The notes under the pieces are model-generated. The model did not search any database. It worked only from the letters and a program-made list of their open reading frames with translations, and was not told where the DNA came from. From JAJRXR01 sp044439985 (GTDB lineage: Bacteria > Planctomycetota > Phycisphaerae > Phycisphaerales > UBA1924), in contig JBITAG010000323.1 of assembly GCA_044439985.1 (NCBI GenBank), forward strand, positions 1-8,964: 8,964 bases of DNA, in the 5' to 3' direction. The number at the start of each line of letters is the position of its first letter. Within the stretch, counting starts at the first letter, position 1. Below, one piece after another: positions 1-4,114 of the stretch. Position numbers and translations under genes: made by a program.

Positions 1-77
1 GGCCCCCCCCTCCCCGCGGCGTTTCCCCCCGCAATCCGAGCCGAGAGCCGGCTTTCGGCCTCCGGCGCCGCTGGCGC

Positions 78-106
78 TTGGACGGTTGCTCGCCGCGTGT
101 TACGCT
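78..106 (+). promoter_or_regulatory. Candidate promoter for the metalloprotease-like gene
   Basis: TTGGAC at 78-83 and TACGCT at 101-106 are separated by 17 bases, the ideal sigma70 spacing. The -10 keeps the TA...T pattern and the -35 keeps TTG. A start about 7 bases downstream would give a leader of only about 10-17 bases. Two GC-rich hairpins lie just upstream: GCCGAGAG/CTTTCGGC at 40-47/52-59, and GCGCC/GGCGC at 65-69/73-77. They lack a T-run and could belong to the end of a gene left of the window. Motif reading only. Confidence 0.45.
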
Positions 107-123
107 GGGAGCCTTTGGGATGA

Positions 124-1056
124 GTGAAGATGATCAGCCCCATCGCCGCCTGTGTGCTCGGCTTTTCGCTCGCGGGCGTCTGCCGGGCCGAGCCGAATGC
201 CTGTGCCCTTGAGCCCACCAACCGGGACGTGTCGGCCGCCCCACGCGGCGCCAGCGGGCCAGCCTGCCCGAACTGCGTCATCGAGATGCATGTCTATCTG
301 GACAATGAGTTCACCGCGCTCCACGCCGCCGGTGGCCCCCAGGTCGCCCGCGACGTCATCGATCGCGCCAACGAGCTGCTCAGCGCCCCGCAATCCATGG
401 GCGGGCTCGAGCTTCGCCTGGTCGATACCTACGGCACGGAGTTCGCCGGGCCCCACCCCTGGGCCTCGAGTTCCAACGCCGCCACCCTGCTGACCAACTT
501 CGCCGGCTGGGCACAGTCCGACCAGCCGATCCCCGAGCCGGGGCGCGACATCGTCATCCTCCTCTCCGGCATCGACCTCGACGGCGGTGTTCTCGGCCTC
601 GCCTTCCAGAGTTCCATCTGCGGCCCCGAGGCCATCGGCGTCGTCTCCGTCCTCGACAACAACACCGAGTTCAACGCCAACGTCCTCGCCCACCAGATCG
701 GGCACATCCTCGGCGCCGTCCACGACGGCGTGAGCAACACCTGCGATCTCACCGGCAACATCATGTCCCCCGGGCTCAGCGCCGCGAGCATCCCCACCAC
801 CTTCAGCGACTGCACCATCGACGAGGTCAACACCCGCATCGAGGCGGGCGGGGACTGCCTCGCCCCGTACCCGTGCGGCGTCGCGGATCTGGCGCCCCCC
901 ATCGGCGTCCTCGACTTCTCCGACGTCACCGCCTTCCTCGGCGCGTTCGGCGCCATGGACGCCCCGGCCGATCTGGCGGCGCCCTTCGGCGTCTTCGATT
1001 TCTCTGACGTCTCGGCCTTCCTCGTCTCCTTCGGCGCCGGCTGCGAGAGTCTGTAA
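124..1056 (+). CDS. Secreted reprolysin/ADAM-like protein with GC-type dockerin repeats; catalytic Glu replaced by Gln
   Basis: Predicted secreted protein of 310 residues. Residues 1-22 look like a Sec signal peptide (Lys2, hydrophobic stretch, cleavage after A-x-A-like VCRA). Residues 50-247 resemble the metzincin fold of M12B (reprolysin/ADAM) peptidases: an ILLSG strand, then HQIGHILGAVHD at 190-201, with zinc-ligand histidines 190, 194 and 200, and the Met-turn NIMSPG around Met214. FSDC and a C-terminal cysteine follow, as in ADAM catalytic domains. The general-base Glu of HExxH is Gln191 (codon CAG at 694-696), so proteolysis is doubtful although zinc binding looks intact. Residues 251-307 hold two copies of the dockerin-like repeat (GVLDFSDVTAFL, GVFDFSDVSAFL). 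GTG at 124 supplies a charged n-region, but GGGA at 117-120 is better spaced for ATG at 130 (308 residues). The substrate or binding partner is unknown. Confidence 0.85.
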   Translation: MKMISPIAACVLGFSLAGVCRAEPNACALEPTNRDVSAAPRGASGPACPNCVIEMHVYLDNEFTALHAAGGPQVARDVIDRANELLSAPQSMGGLELRLVDTYGTEFAGPHPWASSSNAATLLTNFAGWAQSDQPIPEPGRDIVILLSGIDLDGGVLGLAFQSSICGPEAIGVVSVLDNNTEFNANVLAHQIGHILGAVHDGVSNTCDLTGNIMSPGLSAASIPTTFSDCTIDEVNTRIEAGGDCLAPYPCGVADLAPPIGVLDFSDVTAFLGAFGAMDAPADLAAPFGVFDFSDVSAFLVSFGAGCESL

Positions 1057-1160
1057 CACGAAACGTCCGGGCGCCTCTCGGGCGCGTGCCACCCGCTCGG
1101 AGTTCCCGGGGCACGCCATGCTCGGGCGGCATTGTTCCGTTGGCGCTCCGCGCCACACCC
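1057..1160 (+). other. Intergenic stretch with GC-rich hairpins
   Basis: The gap between the two secreted-protein genes holds an inverted repeat GCGTGCC/GGCACGC (1084-1090 with 1110-1116) and a tight GGCGC-tcc-GCGCC hairpin (1142-1154). Neither is followed by a T-run, so they are at best weak or factor-dependent transcription stops. No clear -35/-10 pair was seen, so the downstream gene could be read from the promoter of the upstream one. Confidence 0.3.
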
Positions 1161-1166
1161 AAGGAG
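1161..1166 (+). promoter_or_regulatory. Shine-Dalgarno site deciding the start of the second secreted protein
   Basis: AAGGAG lies 7 bases before ATG at 1174. This fixes the start there rather than at the in-frame TTG at 1132, which has no ribosome binding site and would put an Arg-rich tail before the signal peptide. Confidence 0.85.
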
Positions 1167-1173
1167 ACTGGCG

Positions 1174-1884
1174 ATGAACCGTGCGATCGTCCCCCTGCTC
1201 ACGCTCGCGGCCCTCTCCCAGGCCGCCGACGCCCAGTGGCTCGAATGCTCGGCCTCCATGATCGCCCATCCCGCCGAGCTGGCCTCCCCACCCGTCCCGG
1301 GCGACCTGACCGGCGTCTCGGGCGACCGCGTCGGCGTGACCGCCTCGTTCCTGTTCAGCACGACTTCGCCACCCATCGCGGTGACCGGCCACTTTGTCGC
1401 CTTTGCCGTCGCCGACTTCGACGCCTGCGTCACGGACCTGGGCGCGAACCCCGACCCCTCGCGCACGCTCGACCCCTCGAACGCGAACGCCCTGATTGTC
1501 TACTACTTCGAGAACGACGTGCTCGCCTTCACCATCTCCAACACCGACGACAGCTTCAGCCTGAGCATCACGCGCCCCTCCGGCCCGTTCTCGGCGTCAA
1601 TGACCTCGCTGCCCCTCGTGCCCAGTCAGTACAGCTTCGACGGGCGACCGGACGACGAGGTGGTCGCCACGTTTCTCGGCCCTCTCATGCCCGAAGCCGC
1701 CGACGCCCGCTGGTCGCCCACGAACCAGTACGGGCCGGGGGAGACCGTCGCGTACATGGTGGGGTTTGCCGAGGCGCCCGAACCGGCCCCCTGCTCGGAA
1801 GTGGATCTGGCCGCCCCGTTCGGTCTCCTGAACTTCACCGACATCATCGCCTTCCTCACCGCCTTCGGCGCCGGCTGCCCCTGA
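1174..1884 (+). CDS. Secreted protein of unknown function with C-terminal GC-type dockerin-like repeat
   Basis: Predicted exported protein of 236 residues. Residues 1-20 form a signal peptide ending in ADA before Gln21. Residues 21-205 are rich in Ser, Thr, Ala and aromatic residues in alternating strand-like patterns, suggesting a beta-sandwich; I recognise no family or catalytic motif. Residues 207-236 carry one dockerin-like repeat (DLAAPFGLLNFTDIIAFL, then FGAGC and a final Pro). It is nearly the same as the second repeat of the preceding gene, at both protein and DNA level. That suggests both proteins use the same surface-attachment or sorting partner, or arose from shared domain shuffling. 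It follows the upstream gene by 117 bases and has its own strong ribosome binding site. The existence of the gene is certain; its function is not. Confidence 0.85.
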   Translation: MNRAIVPLLTLAALSQAADAQWLECSASMIAHPAELASPPVPGDLTGVSGDRVGVTASFLFSTTSPPIAVTGHFVAFAVADFDACVTDLGANPDPSRTLDPSNANALIVYYFENDVLAFTISNTDDSFSLSITRPSGPFSASMTSLPLVPSQYSFDGRPDDEVVATFLGPLMPEAADARWSPTNQYGPGETVAYMVGFAEAPEPAPCSEVDLAAPFGLLNFTDIIAFLTAFGAGCP

Positions 1885-1965
1885 GGCCCGCCCATCCCCG
1901 CCCCCTCGCCGAACCGGCCCCGGCCCCCCCCCGGGCCCCCGCCCCGATCCGCCCCGGGGGGGGTC

Positions 1966-1971
1966 TACAAT
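1966..1971 (+). promoter_or_regulatory. Candidate -10 box for speH
   Basis: TACAAT is a near-consensus -10 element in an otherwise extremely C/G-rich stretch. No recognisable -35 sits 16-18 bases upstream; that region is C and G runs. Initiation about 7 bases downstream (near 1978) would give a leader of about 68 bases beginning directly at the first hairpin of the speH leader. Confidence 0.5.
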
Positions 1972-1980
1972 CGCCGCTCT

Positions 1981-2038
1981 GCCCGGAGCGTTCCGGGCGA
2001 GATCACCATGGTGAGCGATCACCCCGGAACGCGAGGTG
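1981..2038 (+). promoter_or_regulatory. Structured speH leader: competing stems next to the ribosome binding site
   Basis: Three pairings are visible. (a) GCCCGGA 1981-1987 pairs with TCCGGGC 1992-1998 around a 4-base loop. (b) GCGTTCCGGG 1988-1997 pairs perfectly over 10 bp with CCCGGAACGC 2023-2032, and this excludes (a). (c) Within the apex of (b), TCACCATGGTGA (2003-2014) is a 12-base palindrome. GGTGA 2010-2014 can also pair with TCACC 2019-2023 around a GCGA loop, but that takes the first pair of (b). The Shine-Dalgarno GAGGTG (2033-2038) directly follows stem (b), and its GGTG could pair with CACC at 2004-2007 in the loop as an H-type pseudoknot. This is the layout of a translational switch. 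I do not recognise a known riboswitch consensus, and a ligand such as SAM or a polyamine is only inferred from the downstream gene. Confidence 0.4.
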
Positions 2039-2045
2039 TGGACCA

Positions 2046-2540
2046 TTGGCAAGCGTCGGCAAGCACTGCATCCTTGAGCTCTACGGCTGTTCGAGCGAAA
2101 CGCTCAACGACCGGGACATGATCGTCAATGCCCTGCGTCAGTCCGCCGAACGCGCGGGCGCGACCTGGATGGGTGAGGTCGCTCACAAGTTCGAGCCTCA
2201 GGGCGTCACCGCCCTCGGCCTGCTCGCCGAGAGTCACATCTCGATCCACACCTGGCCCGAGATCGGGTACGCCGCCGCCGATGTCTTTACCTGCGGCTCA
2301 TCCTGCGATCCCGTCCTCGCCTGCGAGCTGCTCGCGGAACTGATGGACGCCGAGCGCCACACGATGACCACGCTCCCGCGCGCCACGCAGCTGACCCCGC
2401 GCGAGGTGCTGCACGTGAACCCGGACGAGGCGCACATGGTCTCGACCGAAGGCGCCGTCTCCCCCGAGGCGCCCTTGCGCCGTCCCCCGTTGGCGATCAA
2501 GCACTCGGTCCACGAGATCGCCCGGGCCGGGCGCGCCTGA
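2046..2540 (+). CDS. speH: S-adenosylmethionine decarboxylase proenzyme (prokaryotic class 1B)
   Basis: Converts S-adenosylmethionine to decarboxylated SAM, the aminopropyl donor for spermidine synthesis, in the cytoplasm. The proenzyme cleaves itself and turns a serine into the pyruvoyl cofactor. The sequence shows the full core: GKHCILELYGC (5-15), HKFxPQG (47-53), and AESHISIHTWPE (61-72) with cleavage expected between Glu62 and Ser63. His68 and Cys83 (in DVFTCG) match the proton-transfer residues known in the Thermotoga enzyme. The start is TTG at 2046, seven bases after GAGGTG. No ATG or GTG lies in frame between there and the conserved N-terminus, and the open frame further upstream is only the shadow of the preceding gene. 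At 164 residues it is about 35 longer than most SpeH; the extra C-terminal tail is Pro/Arg-rich. It stands alone here; spermidine synthase is not in the window. Confidence 0.95.
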   Translation: MASVGKHCILELYGCSSETLNDRDMIVNALRQSAERAGATWMGEVAHKFEPQGVTALGLLAESHISIHTWPEIGYAAADVFTCGSSCDPVLACELLAELMDAERHTMTTLPRATQLTPREVLHVNPDEAHMVSTEGAVSPEAPLRRPPLAIKHSVHEIARAGRA

Positions 2541-2567
2541 TCACCGGGCACAACCCGACGCAAGAAC

Positions 2568-2605
2568 GGACCGAGCCGCGAAAGCGCGGCTCGGTCCTTT
2601 GTTTG
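2568..2605 (+). terminator. Intrinsic terminator of speH (possibly bidirectional)
   Basis: A perfect 13-bp stem, GGACCGAGCCGCG (2568-2580) with CGCGGCTCGGTCC (2585-2597), has an AAAG loop and is followed by TTTGTTT. It lies 28 bases after the speH stop and between two convergent genes, since lexA ends at 2641 on the other strand. In the - direction the stem is followed only by GTTCTTG, so it may stop lexA transcripts less well. Confidence 0.93.
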
Positions 2606-2613
2606 GTCATGTC

Positions 2614-2637
2614 GCCGGGAGCCCCGCCGGGAGCCCC
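2614..2637. repeat. Two tandem 12-base repeats
   Basis: GCCGGGAGCCCC occurs twice head-to-tail (2614-2625 and 2626-2637), just past the stop codon of lexA. It looks like a small slippage duplication. No function is evident. Confidence 0.8.
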
Positions 2638-2640
2638 GCC

Positions 2641-3261
2641 TCAGCGGTAGCGTCGCACCACGCCCTTGACGATCCCCTGCACCTGGCAGAACTTCACGCG
2701 GATCGGCTCGAAGTCCGGGTTTGCGGGCTGCAGGCGGATGTGGTCCGCCTCCTTGTAGAAGGTCTTGAGCGTGGTCTGCCCGTCATCGAGCAGGGCGACG
2801 ATCCGGTCCCCGTTGTGCGCCACCTGCGCCCGCTCGAGGAGGATGATGTCCCCGTCGAGGATCCCCTCGTCGCGCATCGAGTCCCCGTCCACCTGCAGGG
2901 CGAAGAGACTGTTCTCACCCCGGTCCGACCCGGCGCCGAGGAACTCGCCCAGATCGATCTCGTCGATGTTCTCGACCTTCTCGATCGGATGACCCGCCGC
3001 GATCTTGCCCACCATCGGGTAGCGCAGCGGTCGGGACTCGTCCGGAACCGCGATCCCCTCAGCGATCGACAAAGAGCGTGCCTTGTTCGGCTCGCGGACC
3101 AGCGCCCCCTTCTTGATGAGCGCTTCGACGTGCTCGAACACGGTGACCTTGCTGACGCCGATTTCGTCGGCCAACTCCTGCATGGTCGGGGAATAGCCAC
3201 GCCGAATCCGAGAGTCCCGGATGAGCTGCAAGATTCGGAGCTGCTTGGGTGTGAGGTTCAT
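2641..3261 (-). CDS. lexA: LexA repressor (SOS response, self-cleaving serine protease)
   Basis: Represses SOS genes until RecA-DNA filaments trigger its self-cleavage. The protein has 206 residues, a normal length. Residues 1-65 form the winged-helix DNA-binding domain (LTPKQLRILQLIRD, then the recognition region around EIGVSKVTVFEHVEAL). The cleavage site is Ala89-Gly90 in GKIAAGHP. The catalytic dyad is Ser128 (VDGDSMRDEGI) and Lys166 (TTLKTFYKE), with the usual DGDI segment between. The start is ATG at 3261, eight bases after GAAAGGA; an in-frame TTG at 3282 would add seven residues without a better ribosome site. It is probably cotranscribed with the coiled-coil ORF upstream and converges on speH. 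The recognition helix departs from the Gram-negative and Bacillus patterns, so its operator sequence cannot be assumed. Confidence 0.97.
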   Translation of the reverse strand: MNLTPKQLRILQLIRDSRIRRGYSPTMQELADEIGVSKVTVFEHVEALIKKGALVREPNKARSLSIAEGIAVPDESRPLRYPMVGKIAAGHPIEKVENIDEIDLGEFLGAGSDRGENSLFALQVDGDSMRDEGILDGDIILLERAQVAHNGDRIVALLDDGQTTLKTFYKEADHIRLQPANPDFEPIRVKFCQVQGIVKGVVRRYR

Positions 3262-3682
3262 CGGTTGCGTCCTTTCCACCAACCGGACCGATCGCTCGAC
3301 GACCGTCCATGCCCAGAGTCACGCCCGGCGCCTTGGCCGAGCCCACCTTGCCGACCGACGTCGTGCTCGACGCCCCCGCCGACGACCCGTCCAGCGACGC
3401 GCTCGCCAGCCGCGCCGCCAGACGCCCCAGGCGTCGGCGCGCCTGCTCCACCACCGCCCGCTGCCCGCGCAGAGCCTGCTCCGCCGCCGACAGCTCGACC
3501 ACGAGGTCCGCCCCGCGATCCCGCGCCCCCTCCTGCCCGGACGACGCCCGCTTGCTCGGCCTCAGCGAGAGCAGCGACCGCCCCCTTCGACGACCGTCGT
3601 ATGCCAGCTCGAACGAGCCTCCCGGCCCGAGCTTCACCAGCGCGCCCGCGTCCATCCCTGTTTCCCGCGTCGTTCGACCCAT
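3059..3682 (-). CDS. Uncharacterised coiled-coil protein upstream of lexA; C-terminus uncertain
   Basis: I do not recognise this protein. From ATG at 3682 (nine bases after GGAAGGA, like the lexA site) the frame has clear G/C third positions down to about 3310. Residues 11-41 contain LVKLGPGGSFELAYDG and an Arg-rich patch. Residues 58-95 form a likely amphipathic or coiled-coil helix with leucines at 60, 64, 71, 85, 88 and 92. Residues 97-125 are a Ser/Gly/Ala-rich tail. No signal peptide or membrane segment is seen. The frame has no stop before lexA and runs 203 bases into it, where the third positions become A/T-rich and only the lexA frame looks coding. The true end is therefore unclear: a lost stop, a frameshift near 3300 (other-frame stops lie near 3320 and at 3258-3260, overlapping the lexA ATG), or a genuine long overlap. 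Its promoter and position suggest joint regulation with lexA. Confidence 0.6.
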   Translation of the reverse strand: MGRTTRETGMDAGALVKLGPGGSFELAYDGRRRGRSLLSLRPSKRASSGQEGARDRGADLVVELSAAEQALRGQRAVVEQARRRLGRLAARLASASLDGSSAGASSTTSVGKVGSAKAPGVTLGMDGRRAIGPVGGKDATDEPHTQAAPNLAAHPGLSDSAWLFPDHAGVGRRNRRQQGHRVRARRSAHQEGGAGPRAEQGTLFVDR

Positions 3683-3699
3683 CACGGATCGTCCTTCCA

Positions 3700-3721
3700 C
3701 AGGTCCAAGATGCCCAGGTCC
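3700..3721 (-). repeat. Direct repeat GGACCTG, 15-base period, in the leader of the lexA operon
   Basis: On the - strand GGACCTG occurs twice (3715-3721 and 3700-3706) with 8 bases between, about 40-60 bases downstream of the predicted transcription start and just before the first ribosome binding site. It could be an operator for autoregulation by LexA, but it matches no LexA box I know. Chance is possible. Confidence 0.3.
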
Positions 3722-3766
3722 GCTCGCCCATGCCCAAGACCAACCTCCGATCGGCTTCCAATCAAA

Positions 3767-3795
3767 AACCTATCGCCGATTCCCGAAGCTGTCAA
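3767..3795 (-). promoter_or_regulatory. Promoter of the coiled-coil ORF / lexA operon
   Basis: Read on the - strand, a perfect -35 TTGACA (3795-3790) is followed after exactly 17 bases by TAGGTT (3772-3767), which keeps TA...T of the -10 consensus. Initiation near 3760 gives a leader of about 78 bases to ATG at 3682. It is the best sigma70-like promoter in the window. I see no inverted GAAC/GTTC LexA box over it; GAACATGT at 3811-3818 just upstream is only half of one. Confidence 0.7.
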
Positions 3796-3836
3796 GGGAT
3801 TTGTTGGGGAGAACATGTCCCGTGCGTCTTAGACCT

Positions 3837-3916
3837 CGATGCGACAACACCTTCCCGCGGTTACCCGGTCCTCCAACCGGTCCCCACGCTCAGGTGCGGC
3901 CTCGCCGACCTTTTTT
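3837..3916 (+). ncRNA. Candidate small RNA with a CCUCC loop ending at an intrinsic terminator
   Basis: No gene on the + strand precedes the terminator at 3893-3916, so a short untranslated transcript is the simplest explanation. Just before it, CCGGT 3865-3869 pairs with ACCGG 3876-3880 around the loop CCTCCA. As RNA, CCUCC is complementary to Shine-Dalgarno sequences such as GGAGG. The 5' end is a guess: TTAGAC at 3829-3834 is a poor -10, and TTGGGG 19 bases upstream of it a poor -35. It does not match SRP RNA, tmRNA, 6S or RNase P RNA as I know them. Confidence 0.25.
3893..3916 (+). terminator. Orphan intrinsic terminator on the + strand
   Basis: GGT-(g)-CGGC (3893-3900) pairs with GCCG-ACC (3904-3910) around a CTC loop with one bulged G, and six T residues follow directly (3911-3916). 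T-runs of this length are rare in DNA this GC-rich. All recognised genes nearby read the other way, so it terminates an unannotated + transcript or guards against antisense reading from the lexA promoter region. Confidence 0.6.
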
Positions 3917-3996
3917 GGTTCCCTGCCGATCCCCGGCGTGCCCATTCCATCGTCACAGACCTCCCGATCACTCCATCTTTCCATGACGGATGTTCG

Positions 3997-4006
3997 GAGT
4001 ATACTC
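3997..4006. promoter_or_regulatory. GAGTATACTC palindrome containing -10-like TATACT on both strands
   Basis: A perfect 10-base palindrome places TATACT on the + strand (4000-4005) and on the - strand (4003-3998). Neither side has a convincing -35 at 16-18 bases (CTTTCC on +; TTCGTC on -, 18 bases away). It could be a divergent weak promoter or a dimeric regulator site. Confidence 0.3.
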
Positions 4007-4025
4007 GCCAATCACACGCCGGACG

Positions 4026-4112
4026 AAAAGCCCCGATTTGGGCTCCACAGCCCCCGATTTTCTCGGACGCACGAGCGCGAATCGCCAAAGCACCCCCTTG
4101 ATATGGGGGGTG
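4026..4112 (-). terminator. Hairpins downstream of dprA, probable transcription end
   Basis: On the - strand, the first hairpin after the dprA stop pairs CACCCCC with GGGGGTG (4112-4106 with 4097-4091) and is followed by CTTT. About 50 bases further, AGCCC (4044-4040) pairs with GGGCT (4033-4029) and is followed by TTTCG. The intervening AGCCC/GGGCT copies can pair in two mutually exclusive ways. Each is a modest terminator; together they make a plausible end for the lipoprotein-dprA transcript. Confidence 0.5.
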
Positions 4113-4114
4113 AG

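Larger units (their letters stand above)
3683..4114. other. Gene-poor stretch between lexA operon and dprA
   Basis: No convincing protein gene lies in these roughly 430 bases. The short open frames on both strands lack ribosome sites and coding bias, and base composition is less GC-rich than in the genes. The stretch holds the lexA-operon promoter (3767-3795, - strand), a 15-base-period direct repeat in the leader (3700-3721), a + strand intrinsic terminator (3893-3916) with a C-rich hairpin before it, a GAGTATACTC palindrome (3997-4006), and hairpins after dprA (4026-4112). Confidence 0.6.

Noticed and set aside
100..1392. A 430-codon open frame on the - strand
   Set aside because: It is antisense to the metalloprotease-like gene, is Gly/Glu/Arg/Ala-rich, has no signal or family motif, and arises because high-GC coding DNA lacks stops on the opposite strand.
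1921..1963. G-quadruplex or repeat array in the C/G runs before speH
   Set aside because: The runs are mostly long C or single G tracts without four regularly spaced G runs on one strand; simple low-complexity intergenic DNA is enough.
1086..2045. Long N-terminal extension of the speH frame
   Set aside because: It overlaps the second secreted protein out of frame and reads as Arg/Pro-rich shadow; the SpeH family begins at the TTG at 2046.
3258..3761. 167-codon - strand frame ending as ATGA with lexA
   Set aside because: The coupling-like overlap is attractive, but the translation is Gly/Arg-rich, and the neighbouring frame has the coding third-position bias across the same stretch.
3830..3916. 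SRP RNA, 6S RNA, tmRNA or RNase P RNA ending at the orphan terminator
   Set aside because: The conserved cores of these RNAs (for example the SRP GGAA-loop helix) are not present on either strand.
2599..4101. 500-codon + strand open frame opposite lexA
   Set aside because: It is antisense to lexA and the upstream ORF, has Pro/Arg/Ser-rich low-complexity translation and no ribosome site.
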